64,000 nt of DNA, taken from positions 1 through 64,000 of the forward strand of contig NZ_JFKA01000008.1 of NCBI RefSeq assembly GCF_002115755.1. The letters are read 5' to 3'. The translations under genes were made by a program, and so were the position numbers. Shown in pieces: positions 47,421-56,870 of the stretch (positions are counted from its first letter, which is position 1; every line of letters starts with the position of its first letter). Below the pieces are notes generated by a model. That model worked only from the letters and a program-made list of their open reading frames with translations, did no database searches and was not told the origin of the DNA. Origin of the DNA: Thalassospira mesophila. GTDB taxonomy: Bacteria > Pseudomonadota > Alphaproteobacteria > Rhodospirillales > Thalassospiraceae.

Positions 47421-47541
47421 CCGCGCGCAAGGTCCAGGGTCCAGATTGGTGAATGTTTCGTTTTGGTCCCCGTGATAACACGGGATGACGGCGAAACCAC
47501 GCTGCCCCGGCACAACATCGGAAGAAGAAAGGCGTCACAGC

Positions 47542-48762
47542 ATGAGCAATCCGGTTAAAAAGGTGGTGCTTGCCTATTCGGGCGGGCTGGATACCTCCAT
47601 TATCCTGAAATGGCTGCGCGAAGAATATAATTGCGAAGTCGTTACTTTCACCGCCGACCTCGGCCAGGGCGAGGAACTGGAACCTGCCCGCAAAAAAGCC
47701 GAAATGTTTGGCGTGAAAGAAATTTTCATCGAGGATCTGCGCGAAGAATTCGTGCGTGAATATGTCTTCCCGATGTTCCGCGCCAATGCCCATTACGAAG
47801 GCGTTTATCTGCTTGGCACCTCGATCGCACGGCCCCTGATTGCCAAGCGCCAGATCGAAATCGCCGAAATGGTCGGGGCTGATGCCGTGTCGCACGGCGC
47901 AACCGGCAAGGGCAATGACCAGGTTCGGTTTGAACTGGGTTATTACGCGCTGAAACCTGACGTTCGGGTGATTGCACCGTGGCGTGAATGGGATCTGAAC
48001 TCGCGCACCATGCTGCTCGATTTTGCCAAAAAGCACCAGATTCCGATTTCGGCTGACAAGGCTGGCGGCGATGAGCCCCCCTATTCGACCGATGCCAACC
48101 TTTTGCATATTTCCTATGAAGGCAAGGCGCTGGAAGACCCGTGGGGCAAGCCGGACGAAAACATGTTCATGCGCACCGTTTCCCCGCAGAACGCACCTGA
48201 CGCCATCACCACCATCGAAATCGAATTTGAGCAGGGCGACCCCGTTGCCATTAACGGCAAACGCATGAGCCCGGCCACCCTTCTGACCGCGCTAAACGAT
48301 GTTGCCGGTAAAAACGGTATCGGCCGGCTGGATCTGGTCGAAAACCGCTATGTTGGCATGAAGTCGCGCGGCGTTTACGAAACCCCGGGCGGCACCATTC
48401 TGGCAACCGCGCACCGTGCGATGGAATCGATCACGCTGGACCGTAATGCAGGCCATCTTAAAGACGAGCTGATGCCGCGTTACGCCGAAATGATCTATAA
48501 TGGGTATTGGTGGTCGCCGGAACGTCAGGCCCTTCAGCGCCTGATCGATGATACCCAGAAAACCGTTAACGGCGTTGTGCGCCTTGATCTGTATAAGGGT
48601 AATGTCACCGTGACCGGCCGTAAATCGCCCAACTCGATTTATTCCGAAGCCCACGTCACCTTTGAAGCCGACACTGTTTACAACCAGCGCGATGCCGAAG
48701 GCTTTATCAAGCTCAACGCCCTGCGTTTGCGTCTTGGTTTTGATCGCGACAGCGTTAAATAA
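47542..48762 (+). CDS. argG: Argininosuccinate synthase
   Basis: ATP-dependent ligation of citrulline and aspartate, the penultimate arginine step. 406 residues. The P-loop-like [12 protein letters not shown] (residues 10-21), [13 protein letters not shown] and [18 protein letters not shown] motifs are present. ATG 47542 is the standard family start ([15 protein letters not shown]) after GAAGAAGAAAGG. Other arginine genes in the window are argE, argD and argF. Codon use is of a well-expressed gene. Confidence 0.97.
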   Translation: MSNPVKKVVLAYSGGLDTSIILKWLREEYNCEVVTFTADLGQGEELEPARKKAEMFGVKEIFIEDLREEFVREYVFPMFRANAHYEGVYLLGTSIARPLIAKRQIEIAEMVGADAVSHGATGKGNDQVRFELGYYALKPDVRVIAPWREWDLNSRTMLLDFAKKHQIPISADKAGGDEPPYSTDANLLHISYEGKALEDPWGKPDENMFMRTVSPQNAPDAITTIEIEFEQGDPVAINGKRMSPATLLTALNDVAGKNGIGRLDLVENRYVGMKSRGVYETPGGTILATAHRAMESITLDRNAGHLKDELMPRYAEMIYNGYWWSPERQALQRLIDDTQKTVNGVVRLDLYKGNVTVTGRKSPNSIYSEAHVTFEADTVYNQRDAEGFIKLNALRLRLGFDRDSVK

Positions 48763-48794
48763 ACGCGGCTTGCGACAAGAACCAGCTATTCGGG

Positions 48795-48819
48795 ACGAGG
48801 GGTGTTTGGCACCCCTCGT
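48795..48819 (+). terminator. argG intrinsic terminator
   Basis: A perfect 10-bp stem ACGAGGGGTG/CACCCCTCGT with a 5-nt loop, followed by TCTGTTTT. It lies 32 bases past the argG stop and 31 before truA. Confidence 0.8.
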
Positions 48820-48850
48820 TCTGTTTTAACCCCCGAGATACAAGACTGCG

Positions 48851-49591
48851 ATGCAAAGATACAAATGCACTGTCGAATATGATGGTCGCCCCTATCATGG
48901 CTGGCAGTATCAGGATGACGTGATTTCCGTACAAAAGGTGTTTGAAGCAGCCCTTGAAAAGCTGGTGAAAACCTTTGTCCGCGTTCATGTCTCGGGGCGG
49001 ACCGATGCCGGGGTGCATGCGCTGGGCCAGGTGGTGCATTTTGATCTGGAAAAGGTTTATCCCGCCGAGGCGGTGATGAATGCCCTGAACCATTATTTGC
49101 AACCTGCCCCCGTTGCCGTGATCAGTGCCGAAATGGTCGATCAGGATTTTCACGCCCGGTTCGGGTCGAAAAAACGCTATTACATGTACCGGATTATCAA
49201 CCGCCGCCAACCGCTGACCTTTGAAGCCGGGCTGGCATGGGGGGTTTATAAATCCCTTGATATTCCCGCGATGAACGAAGCCGCCCAACATTTGATTGGT
49301 ACGTTTGATTTTACCAGTTTTCGCGCCACCGAATGCCAAGCCAACAGCCCGATCAAAACGCTGGAACGTTTGGAAGTGGTCGCGGGCGAGGGGCATGAAA
49401 TACGCATCTATGCCGAAAGCCGGTCCTTTTTGCATCATCAGGTGCGTAATATGGTGGGCACCCTTGTGCTGGTGGGCAAGGGAAGCTGGCAACCGCTTGA
49501 CGTGAAAACGGCACTTGAAGCAAAACGCCGCAGCGCTGGTGGCCCCACTGCCCCGGCAGACGGGCTTTATTTTGTTCGGGTCGAATACTGA
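48851..49591 (+). CDS. truA: tRNA pseudouridine(38-40) synthase TruA
   Basis: Modifies uridines 38-40 in the anticodon stem-loop. 246 residues. Catalytic aspartate in SGRTDAGVHALGQ, plus YDGRPYHGWQYQ and FLHHQVRNMVGTL, all classic TruA motifs. Length is normal. Confidence 0.96.
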   Translation: MQRYKCTVEYDGRPYHGWQYQDDVISVQKVFEAALEKLVKTFVRVHVSGRTDAGVHALGQVVHFDLEKVYPAEAVMNALNHYLQPAPVAVISAEMVDQDFHARFGSKKRYYMYRIINRRQPLTFEAGLAWGVYKSLDIPAMNEAAQHLIGTFDFTSFRATECQANSPIKTLERLEVVAGEGHEIRIYAESRSFLHHQVRNMVGTLVLVGKGSWQPLDVKTALEAKRRSAGGPTAPADGLYFVRVEY

Positions 49592-49826
49592 TTTTCACCC
49601 ATGGTTGCGGGTGTTGCGCCTTGGTCTGTTTCCAGACTGGAATAGTAATCATTTGAAATTGGTGCAGTTTTTTTCAGTCTCGTCTTTTGCGTGTGTGAAA
49701 TTAATTCTTTCTCCTGTATTGTGATTTTCATGCCTGTTCCCAACAGGTAAGAAAACCCCGGCAATTTGTTTCGCCGTCCTACCGTGCGAATTCCTGTCAG
49801 GGGCGTAAACGGGAGAGACCTCTGAG

Positions 49827-51530
49827 ATGAAGAATAGCATTGTCTTTAAAGTCACTGCGGCATCTGTGGTGATTCTGATTGTGGGGATCATGCTGCTGGG
49901 GGGCGTGATCATGCAGCGTGTTTCGCAACAGGTCAGCGATACCAGCCTGCAATCCCAAAAACTGAATTTGCGTGTCGCAGCCCTGATTTTTCAGGACCAG
50001 ACCCCGGATTTAAAAGTCACCATCGACAAGGCCGGTGAAACAACCCGCCTGGTGATGCCCGAAATTCCCGATTTATCATCCCACGCCATGATCGACAAAA
50101 TTGGCACCGCCACCGGCGAAACCGCCACGGTGTTTCAATGGGTTCCCGATAAAAAGGATTTCATCCGCGTTTCAACCAACATCATCAAACCCGATGGCAC
50201 GCGTGCGGTGGGCACTTTTCTGGGCAATGGCAGTGCGGCCTATGGCCCGGTAACGTCTGGTAAAACCTTTCGCGGCGAAGCCCTTATTCTGGGCAAGGAA
50301 TATGTCACCCAATACACCCCGATTTTTAATACCGCCGGGGTCGTACAGGGCATTTTGTATGTTGGCATTGAAAAGGCCAAGGTGGCGGCGGTGTCGGGAT
50401 CTATCGGCATGCGCATTATTATTGCCGGTATTATCGTTGCGATTATTGCCACCATCCTGCTTGCAATTTTGCTGCGGCGCCAGTTGGGGCCGTTCCATGA
50501 ATTGGGCGAAACCATTGAACAGTTTGTGGGCCGTGATTTCTCGGCCGAGGTGCCCCATACCAACAGAAATGACGAGGTTGGCGTAATTGCCAAGGGCCTG
50601 TTGCGCTGGCGTGAAGCCGCCCAGCGCATTGGCGAGGCCGAGGACGCCAAACGGATTGCCGAAGGCAAAGCGACAGGAGAACGTCGCGACCAGCGCAATG
50701 TGCTGGCAGCCGAGCTTGATGCATCGGTGGGGGAAATTATTGCATCGGTACGACAGGCAACCGAAGGTATGATGCACTCGGCCCGGCAAATGAGCCAATC
50801 TGCCAATCATTCGATTGCGCAAAGCAACAATGTCAGCAACGCCGCCAATGATGCCGCGCGCAATGTGCAAACGGTGGCCGCCGCGACCGAGGAACTATCC
50901 GCCTCGATCAATAATATTGGCGGGCAGGTGGAAGAATCGACTGCGATTGCCACAAACGCGGTTAACGAAGCCTCGCGCGCCAATGAAATGGTTAGCGGGC
51001 TTGCCGTTGCCGCCGAACGCATTGGCGAAGTGGTGAGCCTGATTAACGAAATTGCGGCCCAGACCAATTTGCTGGCGCTAAACGCCACAATCGAGGCTGC
51101 GCGGGCCGGTGAAGCGGGCAAAGGGTTTGCCGTGGTGGCACAGGAGGTTAAAAACCTTGCCAATCAGACCGCCAAGGCAACCGACGAAATTGCCCAGCAA
51201 ATCGGCTCGATCCAGAACGAAACCCGCATGACGGTGGAGGCGATTGAAAAGGTCACCCGGACCATTGCCTCGATCAGCGGGATTACCGATGGTATTTCAT
51301 CGGCCGTGGCCGAACAAAATACGGCGGTTAATGAAATCGCCTCAAGTGCGCACAGTGCCTCGATCGGTTCGACCGAAGTGGTCGATACGATTGATGCGGT
51401 TTTACATGCCGCCAGCGACGGCGGCACGGCGGCAGGCGAACTGGAACATTCCATGTCCGACCTGTCGGCACGGATTGAAACCCTGCAAGCCAAGGTTGGT
51501 GAATTTCTGGGACGGTTGCGCGCCGAATAA
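49827..51530 (+). CDS. Methyl-accepting chemotaxis protein with Cache sensor
   Basis: 567 residues: N-terminal span (about 9-30), periplasmic single/double Cache-type domain (about 31-195, with TVFQWVPDKKDFIRVSTN and YVTQYTPIFNTAGVVQGILYVG), second span (about 196-218), HAMP domain, and the signalling hairpin EIAAQTNLLALNATIEAARAG. The C-terminus is LRAE with no CheR/CheB tether pentapeptide. No other chemotaxis gene is adjacent. The Cache3-Cache2 style suggests small organic acids as ligands, but that is inference. Confidence 0.92.
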   Translation: MKNSIVFKVTAASVVILIVGIMLLGGVIMQRVSQQVSDTSLQSQKLNLRVAALIFQDQTPDLKVTIDKAGETTRLVMPEIPDLSSHAMIDKIGTATGETATVFQWVPDKKDFIRVSTNIIKPDGTRAVGTFLGNGSAAYGPVTSGKTFRGEALILGKEYVTQYTPIFNTAGVVQGILYVGIEKAKVAAVSGSIGMRIIIAGIIVAIIATILLAILLRRQLGPFHELGETIEQFVGRDFSAEVPHTNRNDEVGVIAKGLLRWREAAQRIGEAEDAKRIAEGKATGERRDQRNVLAAELDASVGEIIASVRQATEGMMHSARQMSQSANHSIAQSNNVSNAANDAARNVQTVAAATEELSASINNIGGQVEESTAIATNAVNEASRANEMVSGLAVAAERIGEVVSLINEIAAQTNLLALNATIEAARAGEAGKGFAVVAQEVKNLANQTAKATDEIAQQIGSIQNETRMTVEAIEKVTRTIASISGITDGISSAVAEQNTAVNEIASSAHSASIGSTEVVDTIDAVLHAASDGGTAAGELEHSMSDLSARIETLQAKVGEFLGRLRAE

Positions 51531-51721
51531 AATGATCGGACTGTTGATCTTGAAAAGCTGGCAGCAAAAACGTTGCCAGCTTTTTGCTGTGGCCCGGTTC
51601 ACTGTTTGTCTAACGAAAAGTCGCACTAACAATAATATGATCGAATAACAGTTGTGGATACCGGGTGCCGGTTCTATTCCTTTTTTTGGCTTTTGCCGTA
51701 AACATTTCAGGGAATACCCAA

Positions 51722-52702
51722 ATGTCATTCGATTTTCCGATTTTTGCTGGCGTCGTTGCTGTGCTGGCGGTTTTTATTATTCTGCAAAGTGTCAAAATCG
51801 TACCGCAGGGCTATCAATACACACTGGAACGGTTTGGCCGTTTTACCCGTAGCATGAGACCGGGCCTGCACATCATTGTGCCATTAATCGACCGCATCGG
51901 CCGCAAAATGAACATGATGGAAAGTGTGCTTGATGTGCCATCCCAGGAAGTGATCACGTCGGATAATGCGATGGTCACGGTTGATGGCGTGGTGTTTTAT
52001 CAGGTGATTGACGCTGCCCGTGCCGCCTATGAGGTCAACCGGCTGGAAGTGGCGATCCTGAACCTGTCGATGACCAATGTGCGCACCGTGGTGGGCTCGA
52101 TGGATTTGGACCAGTTGTTGTCCCAGCGGGACCAGATCAATGAACGGCTGCTCTCCGTGGTTGATAGCGCGACCGACCCGTGGGGCCTTAAAATTACCCG
52201 TGTCGAAATTAAAGACATTACCCCGCCGCGTGACCTGGTCGATGCAATGGGCCGCCAGATGAAGGCGGAACGTGAAAAACGCGCACAAATCCTTGAGGCG
52301 CAAGGATCACGCGAAGCCGCAATTTTGCGGGCCGAAGGTGAAAAACAGTCCAAAATTCTGGAAGCCGAAGGCCGCCGCGAAGCCGCCTTTCGCGATGCCG
52401 AAGCCCGCGAACGTGCCGCCCAGGCCGAAGCAGAAGCCACACTGGTGGTGTCGAAGGCCATTGCCGAGGGCGATCTTAATGCGATCAATTATTTCGTTGC
52501 CCAGAAATATGTTGAATCCCTGTCGCAAATTGCGTCCAGCCCCAACAGCAAACTGGTGTTTATGCCACTTGATGCGTCCGGCGTTGTCGGGTCCATTGGC
52601 GGCGTGACCGAACTGATCCGCAACCTGGGCAGTGACAGTGGTGGTGCTGCTGGTGCTGGCGGTGCCGCAAACGCCCATCCCGGCCCGTGGGGTGGTAAAT
52701 AA
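51722..52702 (+). CDS. SPFH/stomatin-like membrane protein (QmcA-like)
   Basis: 326 residues from ATG 51722. One N-terminal span (about 5-24) is followed by the SPFH domain (VKIVPQGYQYTLERFGRF ... LLSVVDSATDPWGLKITRVEIKDI), then an Ala/Glu-rich coiled coil (about 180-245) that drives ring assembly, and a Gly-rich C-terminus. It pairs with the NfeD gene downstream, the usual partner in bacteria, and is thought to organise membrane microdomains and proteases such as FtsH. A longer frame upstream is not supported. Confidence 0.93.
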   Translation: MSFDFPIFAGVVAVLAVFIILQSVKIVPQGYQYTLERFGRFTRSMRPGLHIIVPLIDRIGRKMNMMESVLDVPSQEVITSDNAMVTVDGVVFYQVIDAARAAYEVNRLEVAILNLSMTNVRTVVGSMDLDQLLSQRDQINERLLSVVDSATDPWGLKITRVEIKDITPPRDLVDAMGRQMKAEREKRAQILEAQGSREAAILRAEGEKQSKILEAEGRREAAFRDAEARERAAQAEAEATLVVSKAIAEGDLNAINYFVAQKYVESLSQIASSPNSKLVFMPLDASGVVGSIGGVTELIRNLGSDSGGAAGAGGAANAHPGPWGGK

Positions 52703-52860
52703 CCACCCGGCACGGTTTTGTTTTCGGCTCGGCTCGGCTCGTCACGTTCGGACTGTGATGTGCGAAGGCACACAGCCACGGATTGATGATGCGGGCATCA
52801 GGCGGCTTTTGGCGCGGCCTGATGCCCCGTCATTGCGTTAACCATGAAAGGTCAACCAAG

Positions 52861-53337
52861 GTGGATTTTCTGATTTCGGTGGGGGTGACCTATTGGCACT
52901 GGTGGAGTCTGGCCGCCATTTTGCTGGTGTTCGAAATGCTGGCACCGGGGGTCTTCTTTTTATGGGTGGCTTTTGCCGCTGTCGTAACCGGTATTGCCAA
53001 ACTTTTGTTTGGCGGTATGGGCCTTGAAATCCAGTTGCTGGTGTTTGCCCTGTGCGGTGTGGTGGCGACGTTTGCCGGGCGGCGCTGGGTGATGCGCCGT
53101 ATCAATGCCAAAGGTGACGATGACAATGCCAACGCGCCGGGGTTGAACCAGCGCGAACTGCAATTTCGCGGCCGGGTCATTACCCTGCCCCACGACATGA
53201 TCGACGGCGAAACCCGCGTCGTGCTGGATGGTACCACCTGGCGGTTATATGTCGGCCAATTGTTAAAAACAGGCGATCAGGTACGGATAACCGGAATTAA
53301 GGGGACGGTTTTGCAGGGTGAAGCGGTTTCAAAGTAA
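52861..53337 (+). CDS. NfeD-family membrane protein
   Basis: 158 residues from GTG 52861, which follows GAAAGG. Two to three spans (about 10-80) and a C-terminal OB fold (about 95-155: RGRVITLPHDMIDGETRVVLDGTTWRLY) are the standard short NfeD layout. It partners the upstream stomatin-like protein. A longer frame to 52783 lacks conserved residues. Confidence 0.88.
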   Translation: MDFLISVGVTYWHWWSLAAILLVFEMLAPGVFFLWVAFAAVVTGIAKLLFGGMGLEIQLLVFALCGVVATFAGRRWVMRRINAKGDDDNANAPGLNQRELQFRGRVITLPHDMIDGETRVVLDGTTWRLYVGQLLKTGDQVRITGIKGTVLQGEAVSK

Positions 53338-53375
53338 CCGCTGAGACCCCTGCAATCGCTGCATCCCCCGCCGCC

Positions 53376-54104
53376 TTACCCAAACAGCCAATGCCATAAA
53401 AACGGAACGGTCAGGGCGGTGGCGATGGTGTTTAACCCCATCGACAGCCCCGAAAATGCCCCGGCGGTCTGGTTAACCTGAAAGGCGCGCGCGGTGCCAA
53501 TGCCGTGTGCCGCCACCCCCATGGCAAAACCACGGGCGCGCCAGTCGGTCAGGCCAATCATATTCATCACCGCCGGGCCCAATGTGGCCCCGACAATGCC
53601 GGTAACAATCACACACACAGCGGTCAGCGCGGGCACCCCGCCAATTTCCTTGGCAATGCCCATGGCAACCGGGGTGGTAACCGATTTGGGGGCAAGGGAC
53701 GCCAGTGTTTCCATGCTGGCACCCAGTAAATGGGCGATGGCAACGGTGCTGGCCGTTGCCATTAAGGACCCGAACAGCACGCCAAAGATAATAACAGGCA
53801 AGGCCCGTTTTAACGTTTCCATCTGGCGAAACAGCGGCACGGCAAGCGCCACTGTGGCGGGGCCAAGCAGGAAGTGAACAAACTGTGCGCCGTCAAAATA
53901 CACCGAATAAGGGGTGCCGGTGAAATGCAATATGGCGGCAATGATGGCAATGGCGATGACCACCGGGTTGCAAACCGGATTACGGTTGCTTTTTTGATAC
54001 AGCCAGAAACCGATGGCATAGGCGACCAGCGTAATCGTCAGCCCGGTCAGCGGTTTGGTCGAAAGATAGACCCATAATTGTGTCAGATCAGCCGGTTCCA
54101 TCAT
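53376..54104 (-). CDS. lrgB: LrgB/CidB-family membrane protein
   Basis: 242 residues with about seven spans. FVHFLLGPATVALAVPLF and SVTTPVAMGIAKEIGGVPAL are LrgB signatures. LrgAB homologues affect murein hydrolase activity, and some transport pyruvate or glycolate. Its start overlaps the lrgA stop by 4 bases (ATGA), so the two are co-translated. Confidence 0.92.
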   Translation of the reverse strand: MMEPADLTQLWVYLSTKPLTGLTITLVAYAIGFWLYQKSNRNPVCNPVVIAIAIIAAILHFTGTPYSVYFDGAQFVHFLLGPATVALAVPLFRQMETLKRALPVIIFGVLFGSLMATASTVAIAHLLGASMETLASLAPKSVTTPVAMGIAKEIGGVPALTAVCVIVTGIVGATLGPAVMNMIGLTDWRARGFAMGVAAHGIGTARAFQVNQTAGAFSGLSMGLNTIATALTVPFLWHWLFG

Positions 54105-54490
54105 TTGGCCCCTTTATCGCTGGTGGCGGGGATGGCGGCGTCTGGCGTGGCGGGTGCCTTGGGCAGTAATTTTGACATTAAAAACGCGGTGGCCGCGATG
54201 GTCAGCAAGGTGGAAATCACCAGCGATGCCGCAATCGGCAACCAGTCGCTTTTTAACCGGTCAATCTGGGTGATAACGCCCACACCGGCAGGCACAAACA
54301 GCAACGAAAAATGCATCAGCAAATTATCGGCCGCATCGGTCAGTTCCTTGGGCGGTTTGCGTTTGATCAGCAGGCCAATAAACAACAGCCCCAAGCCAAT
54401 CACCGGGCCGGGCACCGGCAGGCTGAAAAGTTCGGACAAGACTTCGCCAAAAAGCTGGCAAACAAGGATCAGGGCAAATGCGGCAATCAT
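54101..54490 (-). CDS. lrgA: LrgA/CidA-family membrane protein
   Basis: 129 residues, four spans. The GEVLSELFSLPVPGPVIGLGLLF segment is typical of CidA/LrgA holin-like proteins. First gene of the lrgA-lrgB pair. The C-terminus has a short Ala/Pro-rich tail. Confidence 0.9.
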   Translation of the reverse strand: MIAAFALILVCQLFGEVLSELFSLPVPGPVIGLGLLFIGLLIKRKPPKELTDAADNLLMHFSLLFVPAGVGVITQIDRLKSDWLPIAASLVISTLLTIAATAFLMSKLLPKAPATPDAAIPATSDKGAK

Positions 54491-54591
54491 CTTTGGCCTC
54501 CCGATGGTGCGTTTATTGTAATCGCGGTCACGTTTTTACATCACTCACTGTGACATAACCTGCTTTGCTGCCGATAACTTTTATTAATAAC

Positions 54592-54624
54592 GAAAAACGC
54601 CCGTGCATTTTTGGCACAGGCGTT
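54592..54624 (-). terminator. arsC-like gene terminator
   Basis: On the minus strand the stem AACGCCTGTGC/GCACGGGCGTT (one mismatch) ends in TTTTTCG. It lies 38 bases past the stop of the ArsC-like gene. Confidence 0.75.
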
Positions 54625-54661
54625 GGTAACAGGCGAAATCTGTTTGCGTGTGAAGCGCCGC

Positions 54662-54997
54662 TTATAAAATTGCCAGCACATTTTCGAGCGGGCGGCCAAG
54701 GGCGGCCTTGTCGCCGTTCACAACAATCGGGCGTTCAATCGCGCGCGGATGGGTCACCAGGGCGGCAATCAGTTCATCACCGGTTAAATCGGCAATGCCT
54801 TCTTCGCGGGCTTCTTTTTTGCGCATAATCTGTTCCGGGCCTTTGCCCAGTTTTGCCAGAATGGCGCTCAGCTCGGCGACACTGGGCGGGGTGGTTAAAT
54901 AATCCACCACGGTGGGCGTAATGCCGTGTTCCTCGATCAGGGCCAGTGCCTGGCGCGATTTGGTACAGCGCGGGTTATGGTAAATGGTGACGGTCAT
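54662..54997 (-). CDS. arsC: ArsC-family (glutaredoxin-type) reductase
   Basis: 111 residues with a thioredoxin fold. The catalytic cysteine lies in HNPRCTKSRQAL (Cys11), and the helix-loop RAIERPIVVNGDKAALGRP carries the usual arginines. Family members reduce arsenate with glutathione/glutaredoxin; others (YfgD-like) have no proven arsenate role. No arsB or arsR is adjacent, so arsenate resistance is not certain. Confidence 0.85.
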   Translation of the reverse strand: MTVTIYHNPRCTKSRQALALIEEHGITPTVVDYLTTPPSVAELSAILAKLGKGPEQIMRKKEAREEGIADLTGDELIAALVTHPRAIERPIVVNGDKAALGRPLENVLAIL

Positions 54998-55057
54998 GTT
55001 TGGTTCCTGTCATCAAAGGGTGATGAAGTGAGGGGATGTATAAAATATCATGCCCGC

Positions 55058-55774
55058 TTAAAGGCCATCAATAATTTGCAAAAGGTTTTCAAGGTCCCCG
55101 GTGTCGCTATTAATGATGCGGGTGGCGATATCATAGGAAAACCCCTGCCGGGCCAGGGCGGCCAGATCCTTGTCGTGTTTTTCTTCGCGCTGGTCGGGGC
55201 GGCGAAACGGGCCAAGGCGGCGGCGACGCGCATAGGCGGCTGCGGCGGCCAGGTTGGGGTCGGTACCGCGCATGTCGGTGTGGGCGGCATCATCGGCCTC
55301 GTCGCGCAAATCGGTGATGGTTTGATCGACCAGGGTGGATGCAATGCCGCGTGCGTTCAAATCAGCCCCGATCACGCGAATCGCCTTGCCCTTGCGCAAC
55401 ATGGATCGCGCCCGGCCCAGCGCATAGGCCTGATCGTCGAGGAAGCCCGCTGTTTCGCAGGTATTTAAAACGCTTTTCATCCAGTCTTCGGCTTCTTGGG
55501 GGTCGGTGTCGTATTGGGCAATCGACAGGCGGATTTTGCCGCGCATCAGTTTTTCCAGCCGCGCCCGCGATGCGGTAAAGCGTTCGAGATACCAGGTGGC
55601 ATAATTCATTAAATAGTCACGGGTCACCCGGCGCGGCTTTTTCTCGGCCGGGGTTTGCCGGTCGCGGCGCGCGGTGGGTCGCGTGGTGTTGTGCCGGTCA
55701 TCGGGGCTGTCGCCGTGGGCGTCAAGGTCCGCTTGGCCGGGGGTACGGAATGATGAAATTTTGCGTTCTGACAT
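55058..55774 (-). CDS. recX: RecX-family regulatory protein
   Basis: 238 residues from ATG 55774. A long basic, disordered N-terminus (1-55) precedes three-helix RecX repeats (RDYLMNYATWYLERFTASRA ... GFLDDQAYALGRARSMLRKGKA ... RIIGADLNARGI-type). RecX modulates RecA filaments. recA is not adjacent in this window. The chain is longer than E. coli RecX (166) owing to the N-terminal tail and a C-terminal extension common in alphaproteobacteria. Confidence 0.82.
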   Translation of the reverse strand: MSERKISSFRTPGQADLDAHGDSPDDRHNTTRPTARRDRQTPAEKKPRRVTRDYLMNYATWYLERFTASRARLEKLMRGKIRLSIAQYDTDPQEAEDWMKSVLNTCETAGFLDDQAYALGRARSMLRKGKAIRVIGADLNARGIASTLVDQTITDLRDEADDAAHTDMRGTDPNLAAAAAYARRRRLGPFRRPDQREEKHDKDLAALARQGFSYDIATRIINSDTGDLENLLQIIDGL

Positions 55775-55857
55775 AACTCTTTGCGGGCTGCCCTTGCGTT
55801 TGGGGTGCAACTATCCCTATTTTACCGGCAATTGTCTGTGAATTTCGAGGAAAACCA

Positions 55858-56652
55858 ATGCAAGAGCTTGCACCGCGTCAATTGGGCGCGATTAACTGGC
55901 TCGGCCTGTGGACGCTGTATGCGAAGGAAGTGCGCCGTTTTTTGAACGTGCATCTTCAAACCGTTGGCGCGCCTGTGGTCACCAGTCTTCTGTTTCTGGC
56001 GGTCTTCCTTCTGGCCCTTGGCCGGGCGGTTGAAACCGTTAATGGCGTTCCGTTTGCGACCTTTCTTGCCCCGGGTCTGGTGATGATGACCATGGCGCAA
56101 AACTCGTTTGCCAATACCTCAAGTTCTATCCTGATTTCAAAGGTACAGGGCAATATTGTCGATGTTTTGATGCCGCCATTGTCGGCATTTGAACTGGTTG
56201 CCGGTTTTGCCCTTGGCGCTGTCACCCGTGGTATTATCGTGGGTACGGTCACGATTATTGCCATGGCATTTTTTGTTGATCTGCAAATTCATAATATCTG
56301 GGCGATCCTGTATTTTGGCATTTCGGCATCGCTGATGCTGTCGCTTTTGGGGATTGCCGGGGGTGTGTGGTCGGAAAAGTTTGACCACATCGCCGTTGTC
56401 ACCAACTTTGTCATTACGCCGCTGTCGTTTTTGTCCGGTACTTTTTACAGTGCCGAACATTTGCCCGAAGCGGGCCGGATGCTGGCCCATTTTAATCCGT
56501 TTTTCTACATGATCGATGGTTTTCGCTATGGCTTTATCGGCGTGTCGGACGGATCGATCACAACCGGCGTCATCGTGCTTTTGTGCGTAAATATCTTTCT
56601 GTCGATCCTGTGTTATCGCATGATCAAAACAGGCTACAAACTGAAGGCCTGA
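55858..56652 (+). CDS. ABC-2 type transporter permease
   Basis: 264 residues with six predicted spans. TLYAKEVRRFLNVHLQTVGAP at the N-terminus and NFVITPLSFLSGTFYSAEHLP are typical of ABC-2/YadH-like permeases that export polysaccharides or drugs. No ATP-binding subunit is adjacent: recX is on the other side and argD is next. The same permease-argD-argF order occurs in other Rhodospirillales as I recall, so the placement may be conserved. Substrate unknown. Confidence 0.88.
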   Translation: MQELAPRQLGAINWLGLWTLYAKEVRRFLNVHLQTVGAPVVTSLLFLAVFLLALGRAVETVNGVPFATFLAPGLVMMTMAQNSFANTSSSILISKVQGNIVDVLMPPLSAFELVAGFALGAVTRGIIVGTVTIIAMAFFVDLQIHNIWAILYFGISASLMLSLLGIAGGVWSEKFDHIAVVTNFVITPLSFLSGTFYSAEHLPEAGRMLAHFNPFFYMIDGFRYGFIGVSDGSITTGVIVLLCVNIFLSILCYRMIKTGYKLKA

Positions 56653-56695
56653 CGCGGGCGGGATAGCGCCTTTTTCAGCATTAAATTCCGTTTTT

Positions 56696-56723
56696 GGGCA
56701 GCATTCGGCATCGGATGCTGCCC
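56696..56723 (+). terminator. Possible terminator after ABC permease
   Basis: A perfect 9-bp stem GGGCAGCAT/ATGCTGCCC with a 10-nt loop, followed by AACTTATTTG. The T-run is weak. Confidence 0.45.
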
Positions 56724-56764
56724 AACTTATTTGTGCGCCGCATCGAAAAGCGTATTTTGCCGCA

Positions 56765-56793
56765 TTGACAGAGGCCGGGAATCTCTTGATACT
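56765..56793 (+). promoter_or_regulatory. Probable argD-argF promoter
   Basis: TTGACA at 56765-56770, exactly 17 bases of spacer, and GATACT at 56788-56793. It lies 78 bases before argD and shows that the arginine genes need not depend on the ABC permease promoter. Confidence 0.7.
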
Positions 56794-56870
56794 CCGCAGC
56801 TTTCCGGTATTCTGCCGGTGCTGACCATCTGGTCAGGAATGGAATTTTACCCTAATCGAGGAAATAAACC

